Origin: Hyphomicrobiales bacterium
Lineage (GTDB): Bacteria > Pseudomonadota > Alphaproteobacteria > Rhizobiales > Rhizobiaceae
Direction: 5' to 3'
Length of the DNA: 64,000 nucleotides
Assembly (NCBI GenBank): GCA_900470805.1
Contig: UCCA01000020.1
Location: 88,440 to 152,439, forward strand
Both the position numbers and the translations under genes were made by a program. How positions within the stretch are numbered: the first letter of the stretch is position 1; each line of letters starts with the position of its first letter. Shown here piece after piece: positions 32,927-43,118 of this stretch. A model generated the notes under the pieces. It did not search any database. It saw nothing but the letters and a program-made list of their open reading frames with translations, and had not been told where the DNA came from.

Positions 32927-34594
32927 TTGACCGACACCACATCAGGACGAGCGAGACGCCTGTTCAGACCCGAGATCGGCAGCGTCACGCTTTGCTTGCT
33001 GACGACGGCCTACATTCTTCTCGTCACCAACCGAACCTTCTGGTGGAAGGCATCCGGCTATTTCTCGGCCGATCGCTTCGGCTTCACGATCTTTGTCATT
33101 GGTATCGCTTCAGCGTGCATGGGCGTCGTGACGCTGTTTTCGGCCAAATACATCACCAAGCCGTTCCTCATCTTCTTCGTGATTGCCGCCTCGGCGGCAT
33201 CATGGTTCACGGATGCGTTCGGCGTGATCGTTGACAAGGAGATGATCCGCAATGCGGCTGTGTCCACCGGCGCCGAAGCCGGGCACCTGATTACCCCGCG
33301 CTTCGCGATGCACCTCTTCCTGACAGGCATTCTGCCATCGCTGCTGATCATCTGGGTGGGCATCCGGCATCGGCCGATCCTGGGTAAATTTGCCCACAAC
33401 ACCGTTGTCATCCTCGCCTGCACGGCTGTGTTTGCGGTCATCGGCCTCGGTGACTACCGCACCTTTGCCGGCGTCGGTCGGGCGCACAAGGACATCCTCG
33501 ACACGCTCAATCCATTCGTTCCGATCACCAGCGCGGTCCGGTTTGCGATCTCGTCGGGAGAGGACGCCAATGTCGTTGCCCAGCCGCTGGGTACCGACGC
33601 CCATCGTGTCAACACCGCGGGCACGACCAAGCCGCGGGTGCTGATCGTCGTCGCCGGAGAAACCGCGCGGGCGCAGGACTTTTCTCTCGGCGGTTACGAG
33701 CGTGAGACCAATCCGGAGCTGAAGAAGCAGGGCGTCGTCTATTTCAACAACACCAGCAGCTGCGGCACGGCGACGGCGGTGTCCATTCCCTGCCTGTTTT
33801 CGGTCTACCCGCGCGCCAGCTACACCCATCGCAAGGGACTGGAGACGCAGAACGTTCTCGATGTGCTCGGCAATGCAAAGGTCGCGGTATCCTGGCTCGA
33901 CAACGATACCGGCAGCTACCACGTTACCGACCGTGTCCCTTACGAGTATCTCCCCGATACCGCCGATCCGCGTTTCTGCAAGGATGGCGAATGCCTTGAC
34001 GGGATATTGGTCGACAAGGTCGATGGCTGGTTGGACAAGGTGAAGGGCGACAGCGTGCTCGTGCTGCATCAGCTCGGCAGTCATGGCCCGGCCTATTACG
34101 CGCGATATCCTGAGGAGTTTCGTCGCTTCAAGCCGGATTGCCGCGCCAACGACTTTGGCAGCTGCTCACCGGATGAAATCCGCAACGCTTATGACAACAC
34201 CATCCTCTACACCGATCATGTGGTTTCGGCCGTCATCGACAAGCTGAAGCAGAGGTCTGACAAGCTGGCGGCATCAGTCGTGTATTTCTCCGACCATGGG
34301 GAATCGCTCGGCGAGAACGGGCTCTACCTGCATGGCACGCCCTACGTGATCGCACCGATCCAGCAGACGCATGTTCCGTTGCTGGTGTGGATGTCGCAGG
34401 ATCTGCAGACCTCGGCCGGATACGACTTGGCGTGTGTCGCAGCCGGTGCTGCCAAGCCGACGTCGCATGACAATTTCTTCCATAGCGTTCTCGGCATGAT
34501 GGACGTCGCCACCTCGGTTTATGATCCAAATCTCGACGTGTTTTCCGGATGCCGGAAAACTAGCACGCATGTCGCCAGCGCCGCACCGGGCTAG
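32927..34594 (+). CDS. Lipid A phosphoethanolamine transferase-like sulfatase, copy 2
   Basis: 555-residue paralogue of the gene at 29750 with the same layout: N-terminal membrane helices, then VVAGETARAQDFSLGGYERE, SCGTATAVSIPCLFSVYPRA (nucleophilic Thr), LVLHQLGSHGPAYYARYP and YFSDHGESLGENGLYLHGTP. The start at TTG 32927 (GGAGA upstream) gives the same first residues pattern (x-D-T) as copy 1. A longer reading from 32807 is not supported. The two may act on different acceptor sites or under different conditions. Confidence 0.85.
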   Translation: MTDTTSGRARRLFRPEIGSVTLCLLTTAYILLVTNRTFWWKASGYFSADRFGFTIFVIGIASACMGVVTLFSAKYITKPFLIFFVIAASAASWFTDAFGVIVDKEMIRNAAVSTGAEAGHLITPRFAMHLFLTGILPSLLIIWVGIRHRPILGKFAHNTVVILACTAVFAVIGLGDYRTFAGVGRAHKDILDTLNPFVPITSAVRFAISSGEDANVVAQPLGTDAHRVNTAGTTKPRVLIVVAGETARAQDFSLGGYERETNPELKKQGVVYFNNTSSCGTATAVSIPCLFSVYPRASYTHRKGLETQNVLDVLGNAKVAVSWLDNDTGSYHVTDRVPYEYLPDTADPRFCKDGECLDGILVDKVDGWLDKVKGDSVLVLHQLGSHGPAYYARYPEEFRRFKPDCRANDFGSCSPDEIRNAYDNTILYTDHVVSAVIDKLKQRSDKLAASVVYFSDHGESLGENGLYLHGTPYVIAPIQQTHVPLLVWMSQDLQTSAGYDLACVAAGAAKPTSHDNFFHSVLGMMDVATSVYDPNLDVFSGCRKTSTHVASAAPG

Positions 34595-34814
34595 GTCCGC
34601 CTGGGTCCGCCGGCACGCCAGCAAGAGGCTTTGAAGACTGTTCCCCGTCGCACAGGAAGCGGCGGGGAATTGCTGTTTGCGGTCAGCACTCCGATCACGC
34701 CTAGGCCCATGATCCATAAGCGCTTTTCGTCGCAATATCTTCATGTTTGCTTCAGGTTGCTGTCAGCCGTCTCACGCATAAGCGGGCTCTGTTGATTTGT
34801 TTGCGGAGAGACCC

Positions 34815-35468
34815 GTGCAGGCACAAACGCGACGTCGGATTCCATGGTTTGCGAAGGCCGTCGGTGGCTTCATTTTGCTCTGTGGAGCGACGTTCGGCGG
34901 CTACGCCGGATATCTGCAACTGACCGGCAATTTCCATACGGTCATCGAGGGTCAACTCTACCGGTCGGCCCAACCATCGACAGCCCAGTTGGAGCGCTAT
35001 ATCCGCGCCAACGGCATCAAGACGGTCATAAACCTGCGTGGCAACAGCGGCTATGCGAAATGGTGGGAGGAGGAGGTGGCCGTGACCGAGCGGCTGGGCG
35101 TTGGACATGTGGATTTCGGCATGTCCGCCTCGAAGATCCTGACGCCGGCCAAGGCCGACCAACTTGTGGCCATCATGCGCGATGCGCCGAAGCCGATCCT
35201 CATCCATTGTCTTTCGGGCGCGGATAGAACCGGGCTGGTGTCGGTGCTCTACAGCCAGCAGATCGGGAAGCTGGCGGAAGACGTCGCCGAGCGTCAGCTT
35301 TCGCTGGCATTCGGACATATCGGCATTCCGCATCTATCCTCGACCTACGCCATGGACCGGAGCTGGAGCGCTCTCGAAAAGCACTACGGTCTTGAGGAAC
35401 ACGCTCCCGCCATGGCTGTGCATGATGCCCAGGCGGAGGCCGATCCCGTCAACGGTGGTGCCGGCTGA
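34815..35468 (+). CDS. Membrane-anchored dual-specificity/tyrosine phosphatase, copy 2
   Basis: 217-residue paralogue of the phosphatase at 32204: N-terminal anchor (FAKAVGGFILLCGATFGGYA), GYLQLTGNFHTVIEGQLYRS, then the catalytic loop HCLSGADRTGLVSVLYSQQI. It carries an extra C-terminal tail of about 20 residues. The start is GTG 34815, preceded by GGAG, mirroring the GTG of copy 1. A G/C hairpin (34641-34667) separates it from the transferase upstream. Confidence 0.82.
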   Translation: MQAQTRRRIPWFAKAVGGFILLCGATFGGYAGYLQLTGNFHTVIEGQLYRSAQPSTAQLERYIRANGIKTVINLRGNSGYAKWWEEEVAVTERLGVGHVDFGMSASKILTPAKADQLVAIMRDAPKPILIHCLSGADRTGLVSVLYSQQIGKLAEDVAERQLSLAFGHIGIPHLSSTYAMDRSWSALEKHYGLEEHAPAMAVHDAQAEADPVNGGAG

Positions 35469-35911
35469 TACTCGTCATCCAATCGGCAGTGGCTTTGCGT
35501 TGGAGCTTTCTTCAGCCATGACTTGAATTAGACACAATGTTCTCCCATATAGTGTTCATCGGCATTGCTGGTTAGCGTCCCAACAGCGGACGTTCGCAGT
35601 TGCCGGTATCGCGTTAATGCTTTTGACCACGGATGTACTGGCACTGGTGTGAGATGCGATGAGGAAGGTCGGTGCGGTTTCGCCCCGGCCTTTTTTGTTT
35701 CCATGATAGCGGCTTAGGTCGGCGCGCGACGTGGCTCTTGCTTTGGCCGCATTAAGCGCGCAAAGCTTTTCCATCGAAATTGCGGTCGAGCTTTGTTTAG
35801 CGCCCTTCTTTGACGTTATGGCGCTCAAGCTGACTTCTTCTCTCAAAATCGATTCGACGCGCTCTGGCCGCCGGCCGGAGGCGATTTTCTATTCAGCGAA
35901 GGGAAGATCCT
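35469..35911. other. Intergenic region with one terminator
   Basis: 443 nt between the phosphatase and a 55-residue gene. Apart from the terminator at 35667-35696 I see no supported gene; readings of about 96 residues on the minus strand and 131 on the plus strand have no credible start or composition. A small RNA ending at the terminator is possible but untested. Confidence 0.4.
35667..35696 (+). terminator. Rho-independent terminator
   Basis: GGTCGGTGC (35667-35675) pairs with GCCCCGGCC (35682-35690) with one mismatch and one G-U, followed by TTTTTT. It is 200 nt beyond the nearest upstream gene. Confidence 0.7.
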
Positions 35912-36079
35912 ATGAGCAAGACCAATGCGGCCGAGATTCAGCGCCGGACCGAACGTTACGTTGCCAACAGCAGCGGTGGCGGACATCTCGGCGGCACCCA
36001 GTTCGGTCAGGCCAACGATGCCAAGACCTCTGGCGGCACAGGCCAGAACAAGGGTCGTCCGGGCGGCGCACGCAAGTAA
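35912..36079 (+). CDS. Small glycine-rich conserved-type protein (55 aa)
   Basis: 55-residue hydrophilic protein beginning MSKTNAAEIQRRTERYVANS and ending in a Gly/Gln/Lys-rich tail (GGTGQNKGRPGGARK), probably disordered. GGGAAG lies 7 nt upstream of ATG 35912 and a strong terminator follows at 36130, so it looks like a real monocistronic gene. Function unknown. Confidence 0.6.
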   Translation: MSKTNAAEIQRRTERYVANSSGGGHLGGTQFGQANDAKTSGGTGQNKGRPGGARK

Positions 36080-36129
36080 GCTGCCGGCAGCCGGGGTTCT
36101 TGACGAACGCCGCGACCATGAAGTGAAGA

Positions 36130-36158
36130 GGGCCGAGGCATGATACCTCGGCCCTTTC
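36130..36158. terminator. Bidirectional terminator
   Basis: Perfect 9-bp stem GGGCCGAGG/CCTCGGCCC (36130-36154) followed by TTTCTG. It lies between the small gene and the convergent exporter gene and can serve both. Confidence 0.75.
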
Positions 36159-36191
36159 TGATTCAGGCTGTGCCTTGGTGCCAACGATCCG

Positions 36192-37418
36192 TCACTTCGC
36201 CTTCGCGGTCCCGTGACGGCGGCCCTTGCCAATGTCGGGGAGGAAGACGGTAAGCAGGCCGAGCAGCGGCAGGTACGAGCAGACGTGATAGACGAACACG
36301 ATGCCCATGCGGTCGGCCACCATGCCGAGTGCTGCGGCACCGATGCCGCCGATGCCGAAGGCGAAGCCGAAGAACAGGCCGGCGATCATGCCGACGCGGC
36401 CGGGCACCAGTTCCTGCGCGAAGACGACGATGGCCGAGAAGGCCGAGGCCAGGATGACGCCAATGACGAAGGTCAGGGCTATGGTCCAGGTATAGTCGGC
36501 GTAGGGAAGCGCCAGCGTGAAGGGCAGGGCGCCGAGGATCGAGAACCAGATCGTGAACTTTGTGCCGAACCAATCGACGATCGGGCCGCCGGCCACCGTG
36601 CCGATAGCGACGGCGCCGAGGAAGACGAAGAGCAGGATTTGCGCGTGCTGCACCGAGACCTGGAAACGCTCGATCATGTAGAAGGTGTAGTAGCTGGAAA
36701 GGCTGGTCATGTAGACGTATTTCGAGAACACCAGCATGGCGAGAACGGCGATCGCCATGATCACCTTGCCGCGCGGCAGCACAACGGCATTGAGCGGCGC
36801 CTTGCGGCCAGCATTGGTGCGGCGGTGATTGGCGTACCAAGCGCCGACACGCCACAGGATGATCATGCCCGTGAGCGCCGCCAGCGAGAACCATGCGACG
36901 CTGGTCTGGCCGCGCGGCAGCACGATGAAGGCCGCCAGCAGCGGACCGATGGCCGAGCCGAAATTGCCACCGACCTGGAACAGCGATTGCGCGAGACCAT
37001 GACGGCCGCCGGAGGCGAGACGGGCCACGCGTGACGATTCGGGGTGGAACACGGCAGAGCCCAGACCAACGACGCCAGCACCAAGCAGCAACACCCAGTA
37101 GGCGTGCGCATAGGCCAGCAGCACGAGGCCGATGAGCGTGAAGCCCATGCCGATCGACAAAGAATAGGGCAAGGGGCGCTTGTCGGTGTAGATGCCGATT
37201 AGCGGCTGCAGCAGCGACGCGGTAACCTGAAAGACCAGACCGAGCAGGCCGATCTGGGTGAAATCGAGGCCGTAGCTGTCCTTGATCATCGGATAGAGGG
37301 CCGGGATCAGCGACTGCATGGTATCGTTGAGCAGATGGCAGAAGCTGACCGCCATGATGATGCTGAAAACCGTCTGCTCCGCGGAGGGTTTCTCCGCAGC
37401 CATTGTATTTGTCGTCAC
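36192..37418 (-). CDS. Fsr-like MFS efflux transporter
   Basis: 408-residue 12-TM major facilitator protein resembling fosmidomycin-resistance protein Fsr: FCHLLNDTMQSLIPALYPMI with KDSYGLDFTQIG is the family signature, followed by PLIGIYTDKRPLPYS and GLGSAVFHPESSRVAR. The start is GTG 37418 with GGAGGA 5 nt upstream; ATG 37403 is an alternative. It diverges from an AraC-type regulator 95 nt away, which may control it. Confidence 0.85.
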   Translation of the reverse strand: MTTNTMAAEKPSAEQTVFSIIMAVSFCHLLNDTMQSLIPALYPMIKDSYGLDFTQIGLLGLVFQVTASLLQPLIGIYTDKRPLPYSLSIGMGFTLIGLVLLAYAHAYWVLLLGAGVVGLGSAVFHPESSRVARLASGGRHGLAQSLFQVGGNFGSAIGPLLAAFIVLPRGQTSVAWFSLAALTGMIILWRVGAWYANHRRTNAGRKAPLNAVVLPRGKVIMAIAVLAMLVFSKYVYMTSLSSYYTFYMIERFQVSVQHAQILLFVFLGAVAIGTVAGGPIVDWFGTKFTIWFSILGALPFTLALPYADYTWTIALTFVIGVILASAFSAIVVFAQELVPGRVGMIAGLFFGFAFGIGGIGAAALGMVADRMGIVFVYHVCSYLPLLGLLTVFLPDIGKGRRHGTAKAK

Positions 37419-37513
37419 GATATCCTCCGTGGTTCTAACTATCCGCATAGTCCTGTTGCTCCAGCCCCGCTTTCGTGTTTTGGTCCCATATCTTTGCGAG
37501 TGGGCCAAGCTGT

Positions 37514-38335
37514 ATGAAAGCGCCTGAAAATCCGACGACAGACGATCTGGCGCAGCGGCACATCAACCGACTGGCAGCGACTGAAGCGGCAGTCGAGCCG
37601 GTCTTTACGCTGCCGTCGCACTATCCGTCCGGTCACCATGTGGCGTTACATCGGCACAGCCGTGCGCAGTTCGCCTATGCGCGCACCGGGGTCATCATGG
37701 TGTCGTCGCGACAAGGGCGTTGGATGGTGCCTCCGGAGCATGCGCTCTGGATTCCGGCGGGGCTCGATCATTCGGTCGATATGCTTGGAGATGTGACGAT
37801 GCTATCGGCCTACATCAGTTCGGAGGCGCTTACGGCGTTGCCCGAGGTGATCAGGGTCGTGGGGCTGACCGAGTTGGCGCGCGCTCTGATCGTTGAGGCG
37901 GGCGTGCTCGCTGGCGGCGGCGATAATTCGAGGCGACGAAGGCTGATCACGGCGCTGCTGCTGGAGGAGATATCGCAGCTTCCGGGTCGGCCGCTGGGCT
38001 TGCCAATCCCATCAGACATGAAGCTTGCCACCCTCTGTCGGGCGTTTCTGGCGAACCCTACCGCGCGGCTTCTGATCGACGACTGGGCGGAACAGTTGAA
38101 TATGAGCCGGCGCGCCTTCACCCGCGCTTTCCGCAGAGAAACAGGCATCAGTCTATCGACATGGCGGCAGCAGGCGGCGCTGTTTACCGCACTGCCGCGT
38201 CTGGCCGGCGGCGAATCGGTGACGACGGTTGCGTTCGATCTCGGCTACGAAAGTGTCGCTGCTTTCACCACGATGTTCAAACGAATGCTTGGCGCACCAC
38301 CGCGCGCCTATTTCCGCATCGCCGAGCCTGCTTGA
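37514..38335 (+). CDS. AraC-family regulator
   Basis: 273-residue transcriptional regulator with an N-terminal cupin-like sensor (YPSGHHVALHRHSRAQFAYA, PPEHALWIPAGLDHSVDM) and a C-terminal double HTH (DDWAEQLNMSRRAFTRAFRR, ESVTTVAFDLGYESVAAFTT). It is divergent from the Fsr-like exporter, a usual layout for regulator and target. The inducer is unknown. Confidence 0.85.
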   Translation: MKAPENPTTDDLAQRHINRLAATEAAVEPVFTLPSHYPSGHHVALHRHSRAQFAYARTGVIMVSSRQGRWMVPPEHALWIPAGLDHSVDMLGDVTMLSAYISSEALTALPEVIRVVGLTELARALIVEAGVLAGGGDNSRRRRLITALLLEEISQLPGRPLGLPIPSDMKLATLCRAFLANPTARLLIDDWAEQLNMSRRAFTRAFRRETGISLSTWRQQAALFTALPRLAGGESVTTVAFDLGYESVAAFTTMFKRMLGAPPRAYFRIAEPA

Positions 38336-38404
38336 AATCATTTATCAATTTCAACGCCTGACGCATCCGGCTGTCATACGTCTGACATCCCTGGCGGCCA
38401 TAAG

Positions 38405-38475
38405 AGTGCGAAACATTCGTTTGACATTCGAATGAGTTTCGCTTTAACTAATTTTACTTTCGCAATTGCGTTCTC
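38405..38475 (+). promoter_or_regulatory. glpD upstream region with repeated TTCG motifs
   Basis: In the AT-rich 70 nt before glpD, TTCG-type motifs occur at 38416, 38427, 38438 and 38459, with CGAAA on the other strand at 38409. DeoR-type GlpR regulators bind such TTCG-containing repeats, so this is a candidate operator; the spacing is irregular and no glpR is in the window. Confidence 0.3.
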
Positions 38476-38512
38476 TTGTTGCGTTGCGGCATTTTAGGGG
38501 CTTGGGGCAAAC

Positions 38513-40030
38513 GTGAGCGGTCAGATTCACGATCTTTTCGTCATCGGCGGCGGCATCAACGGATGCGGCATTGCGCGTGATGCCATCGGCCGCGGCTATT
38601 CGGTCGCGCTGGCCGAGATGAACGACTTCGCCTCCGGCACATCGTCGGGCGCGACGAAGCTTATTCACGGCGGACTGCGCTATCTCGAGCACTACGAGTT
38701 TCGCCTCGTGCGCGAATCGCTGATGGAGCGCGAAATCCTGTGGGCGATGGCGCCGCACATCATCTGGCCGATGCGCTTCGTGCTCCCTTATCACAAGGGC
38801 GGCATACGGCCGGCATGGCTGATCCGTCTCGGCCTGTTCCTCTACGATCATCTGGGCGGTCGCAAGCTGTTGCCCGCCACAAAGGTGCTCGACATGCGTC
38901 GCGATCCGGCCGGCAAGCCGCTGAAGTCGCTGTTCACCAAGGCGTTTGAATATTCCGACGGTTGGGTCGATGACGCGCGCATGGTGGTGCTGAACGCTCG
39001 CGATGCGGCCGACAAGGGCGCGCTGATCATGCCGCGCACCAAGGTCGTTTCGGCAAGGCGCGAGAACGGGCTGTGGGCGATCGAGACGGTCGACACCGTC
39101 AGCGGTCAGACACAGCAGTTTCAGGCGCGGATGCTGGTCAATGCGGCTGGTCCCTGGGTCGATCACGTCATTCGCGCCGCCTTCGGGCAGAACGAGGCGC
39201 GGCATGTGCGGCTGGTGCAGGGCAGCCATATCGTCGTGAAGAAAAAGTTCAGCGATCCCAGGGCCTACTTCTTCCAGAACCCCGACAACCGCATCATCTT
39301 CGCGATCCCTTACGAGCAGGATTTCACGCTGATCGGCACCACGGATCGCGATTACACCGCCGATCCGAAGGATGTGAAGATCTCCGACGAGGAGACCGTC
39401 TATCTCTGCAAGGCGGCCAGTGAATATTTCAACGAACCGGTGCGCTCCGAGGATATCGTCTGGACCTATTCCGCCGTGCGTCCGCTGTTCGACGATGGTG
39501 CATCCAAGGCGCAGGAAGCGACGCGTGACTACGTCTTGAAGATGGAGGGCGAGGGCGAAAGCGCACCGCTGCTCAACGTCTTCGGCGGCAAGTTGACCAC
39601 CTATCGCCGGCTGTCGGAGCATGCGCTGGAGAAGATCGGCGGCGCCATCGGCGAAAAGGGCGCGCCGTGGACGGCAAAGAGCCATCTCCCGGGCGGCGAT
39701 TTTCCGGCAACCGGATACGAGGCCGAGGTGCGCAAGCTGCGCAATACCTACGCGTTTCTCGAGGAAGCGCATGCGCGCCGGCTCATTCGTCGCTATGGTA
39801 CCAAGGCGGCGCTCTTGCTGGGGCAGGCGCGCAAGACCGAGGATCTCGGGCGCTGTTTCGGTAGCGATCTCTATGAGGTGGAGGTTCGCTATCTGATCGA
39901 TCATGAGTGGGCCAGACATGCCGACGACGTTCTCTGGAGAAGGACGAAGGAAGGCTTGAGGCTGACAAGGGAAGAGGCTGCGATACTGGAGGAGTACATG
40001 GCCGCGCTACCGGCTCAGATGGCCGGATAG
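38513..40030 (+). CDS. glpD: Glycerol-3-phosphate dehydrogenase, aerobic
   Basis: 505-residue membrane-associated FAD enzyme oxidising glycerol-3-phosphate to dihydroxyacetone phosphate and feeding electrons to quinone. It has the FAD motif DLFVIGGGINGCGIARDAIG, then SSGATKLIHGGLRYLEHYEF, and GGKLTTYRRLSEHALEKIG, all typical of GlpD. The start is GTG 38513. It is the first gene of an operon with the glycerol ABC transporter, the arrangement described for rhizobial glycerol catabolism. Confidence 0.95.
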   Translation: MSGQIHDLFVIGGGINGCGIARDAIGRGYSVALAEMNDFASGTSSGATKLIHGGLRYLEHYEFRLVRESLMEREILWAMAPHIIWPMRFVLPYHKGGIRPAWLIRLGLFLYDHLGGRKLLPATKVLDMRRDPAGKPLKSLFTKAFEYSDGWVDDARMVVLNARDAADKGALIMPRTKVVSARRENGLWAIETVDTVSGQTQQFQARMLVNAAGPWVDHVIRAAFGQNEARHVRLVQGSHIVVKKKFSDPRAYFFQNPDNRIIFAIPYEQDFTLIGTTDRDYTADPKDVKISDEETVYLCKAASEYFNEPVRSEDIVWTYSAVRPLFDDGASKAQEATRDYVLKMEGEGESAPLLNVFGGKLTTYRRLSEHALEKIGGAIGEKGAPWTAKSHLPGGDFPATGYEAEVRKLRNTYAFLEEAHARRLIRRYGTKAALLLGQARKTEDLGRCFGSDLYEVEVRYLIDHEWARHADDVLWRRTKEGLRLTREEAAILEEYMAALPAQMAG

Positions 40031-40073
40031 GAGCGGCATGTGGTCCCCGCTGTGAGGAGGCACGGGAACCGGA

Positions 40074-41150
40074 ATGCTGGAATTGCTAAATGTCGCAAAG
40101 ACGGTGGGCGGGGATGAGCATATCCACGCGACCAATCTTGCGTTTGAACGCGGCACGCTGAACGTGCTGCTGGGGCCGACCTTGTCCGGCAAGACGTCGC
40201 TGATGCGGCTGATGGCCGGGCTCGATCGTCCGACCAGCGGGACGATCCGTTTCGACGGCGTCGATGTTACCGGCATGCCGGTGCAGAAGCGCAATGTCGC
40301 GATGGTGTACCAGCAGTTCATCAACTACCCCGCCTTCACCGTCTACGAAAACATCGCCTCGCCGATGCGGATTGCGGGCAAGGATAAGGCAACGATTGAC
40401 CGCGAGGTGCGCAAGGCTGCCGAGCTGCTGCGGCTGACGCCCTATCTCGACCGCACGCCGCTCAATCTCTCCGGCGGTCAGCAGCAGCGCACGGCGTTGG
40501 CGCGGGCGCTGGTGAAGAACGCCAGTCTTGTCCTGATGGACGAACCGCTCGCCAATCTCGACTACAAGCTGCGCGAGGAACTGCGCGCCGAACTGCCGAA
40601 AATCTTCGCGCAATCGGGCGCCATCTTGGTCTATGCCACGACCGAGCCTTCGGAAGCGCTGCTGCTCGGCGGGAATACGGCGACATTGGCTGAGGGACGC
40701 GTGACTCAGTTCGGACCAACGATCTCGGTCTACCGGACGCCGGTCGATCTCACCACCGCGAAGACCTTCGCAGATCCGCCGCTGAATTTCATCGATGTCG
40801 TCAAGACGGGGGCCACATTCCAGCGGCGGGGCGTGGACGTGTTCGCCGTGCCGGCGCATCTCTCAGTTATGGCCGACGGGCCGGTGACGGTGGCGTTTCA
40901 TCCGCATCATCTCGGGCTTTCGGCGCAGACGCCGGGCGCTTCCCGGTTGAGGGCTCGCACCCAGCTTTCCGAGATCACCGGCTCGGAGAGCTTCGTCTAT
41001 CTCGATTATGACGGTGTGCGCTGGGTGATGCTGGCGCATGGCATTCACGACATCGATCCGGATACCGACATCGATGTGTTTCTCGACGCGCGCCATCTGA
41101 TGGCGTTCGACACCGACGGGCGCGCCATTGCGTCCGGCGCCAAGGCTTGA
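40074..41150 (+). CDS. glpS: Glycerol ABC transporter ATPase GlpS
   Basis: 358-residue UgpC/MalK-like ATPase. Walker A GPTLSGKTS (34-42), canonical signature LSGGQQQR (about 132-139) and Walker B LVLMDEPLANLD (about 151-162) are present, but the H-loop position reads VYATTEPSEA, with no histidine. The C-terminal regulatory OB domain follows (about 240-358). It pairs with GlpT, whose signature is degenerate; see findings. The gene follows glpD by 43 nt. Confidence 0.88.
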   Translation: MLELLNVAKTVGGDEHIHATNLAFERGTLNVLLGPTLSGKTSLMRLMAGLDRPTSGTIRFDGVDVTGMPVQKRNVAMVYQQFINYPAFTVYENIASPMRIAGKDKATIDREVRKAAELLRLTPYLDRTPLNLSGGQQQRTALARALVKNASLVLMDEPLANLDYKLREELRAELPKIFAQSGAILVYATTEPSEALLLGGNTATLAEGRVTQFGPTISVYRTPVDLTTAKTFADPPLNFIDVVKTGATFQRRGVDVFAVPAHLSVMADGPVTVAFHPHHLGLSAQTPGASRLRARTQLSEITGSESFVYLDYDGVRWVMLAHGIHDIDPDTDIDVFLDARHLMAFDTDGRAIASGAKA

Positions 41151-41163
41151 GGAGGGCAGGGAC

Positions 41164-42234
41164 ATGGCACGCATTACGCTCGACCACATCCGCCACGCCT
41201 ACGGGCCGAACCCGCAGTCGGACAAGGACTACGCGCTGCGCGAAGTCGACCACGAATGGAACGATGGCGGCGCCTATGCGCTGCTTGGTCCTTCCGGCTG
41301 CGGGAAAACGACACTGCTCAACATCATCTCCGGGCTGCTGCAACCGTCGCACGGGCGCATCCTGTTCGACGGCAAGGACGTGACCAACCTCGCGACGCAG
41401 GCGCGCAACATCGCGCAGGTGTTCCAGTTTCCCGTGATCTACGACACGATGACGGTCTACGACAATCTGGCCTTTCCGCTGCGCAATCGCGGCGTGGCAG
41501 AGCCGGAGGTCGATCGCCGCGTTCGCGACATGCTCGAGGTCATCGACCTCGCACCGATGGCGCGGCGCAAGGCGCAGGGGCTGACGGCCGACCAGAAGCA
41601 GAAGATCTCGCTCGGACGCGGGCTGGTGCGCAACGATGTCAACGCCATCCTGTTCGACGAGCCGCTGACGGTCATCGACCCGCACATGAAATGGGTGCTG
41701 CGCTCGCAGCTGAAGCGGCTGCACAAGCAGTTCGGCTTCACCATGGTCTATGTCACGCACGACCAGACGGAGGCTCTGACCTTCGCCGACAAGGTGGTCG
41801 TCATGTACGAGGGCGAAATCGTGCAGATCGGCACGCCGGCCGAGTTGTTCGAGCGGCCGAGCCACACCTTCGTCGGCTATTTCATCGGCTCGCCTGGCAT
41901 GAACGTCATTCCGGCGAAGCTCGACGGTAATCGCGTGACGGTCGGAGCCGAGACGCTGTCGCTCGACTACGCGCCGAAGGCTGCGGCCGGTGCGAAGACG
42001 GAGCTGGGAATACGCCCGGAGTTCATCCGCATCGGGCGCGAGGGCATGCCTGTGACGATCAACAGGGTCGAGGATATCGGCCGACAGAAGATCGTCCGGG
42101 CGGATTTCGCCGGGCAGCCGATCTCGATCGTCGTCACCGAGGATGCGGAGATACCCGCCGAGGCGCGCGTCACCTTCGATCCCACAGCCATCAACATCTA
42201 CGCCGATTCCTGGCGTGTCGGAAGGGAGGGCTGA
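41164..42234 (+). CDS. glpT: Glycerol ABC transporter ATPase GlpT
   Basis: 356-residue second ATPase. Walker A GPSGCGKTT (42-50), Walker B AILFDEPLTVID and an intact H-loop VYVTHDQTEAL (His199) are present, but the signature reads LTADQKQKISLGR in place of LSGGQ. A C-terminal TOBE-type domain follows. ATG 41164 has GGAGG upstream. It must form a heterodimer with GlpS to drive the GlpP/GlpQ channel. It overlaps no neighbour; the permease starts 3 nt later. Confidence 0.88.
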   Translation: MARITLDHIRHAYGPNPQSDKDYALREVDHEWNDGGAYALLGPSGCGKTTLLNIISGLLQPSHGRILFDGKDVTNLATQARNIAQVFQFPVIYDTMTVYDNLAFPLRNRGVAEPEVDRRVRDMLEVIDLAPMARRKAQGLTADQKQKISLGRGLVRNDVNAILFDEPLTVIDPHMKWVLRSQLKRLHKQFGFTMVYVTHDQTEALTFADKVVVMYEGEIVQIGTPAELFERPSHTFVGYFIGSPGMNVIPAKLDGNRVTVGAETLSLDYAPKAAAGAKTELGIRPEFIRIGREGMPVTINRVEDIGRQKIVRADFAGQPISIVVTEDAEIPAEARVTFDPTAINIYADSWRVGREG

Positions 42235-42237
42235 GCC

Positions 42238-43104
<867 letters not shown>

Positions 43105-43118
43105 GAAAGGAGAAGACA

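Noticed and set aside
35556..36126. Two overlapping frames (96 and 131 codons) between phosphatase and the 55-residue gene
   Set aside because: No ribosome sites, unlikely composition, and they conflict with a terminator and with the well-supported 55-residue gene.
36213..37034. 273-codon plus-strand reading frame over the Fsr-like exporter
   Set aside because: Composition (Asp/Glu/Ala/Gln/Arg-rich) is typical of antisense shadows; the minus strand gives a full MFS protein.
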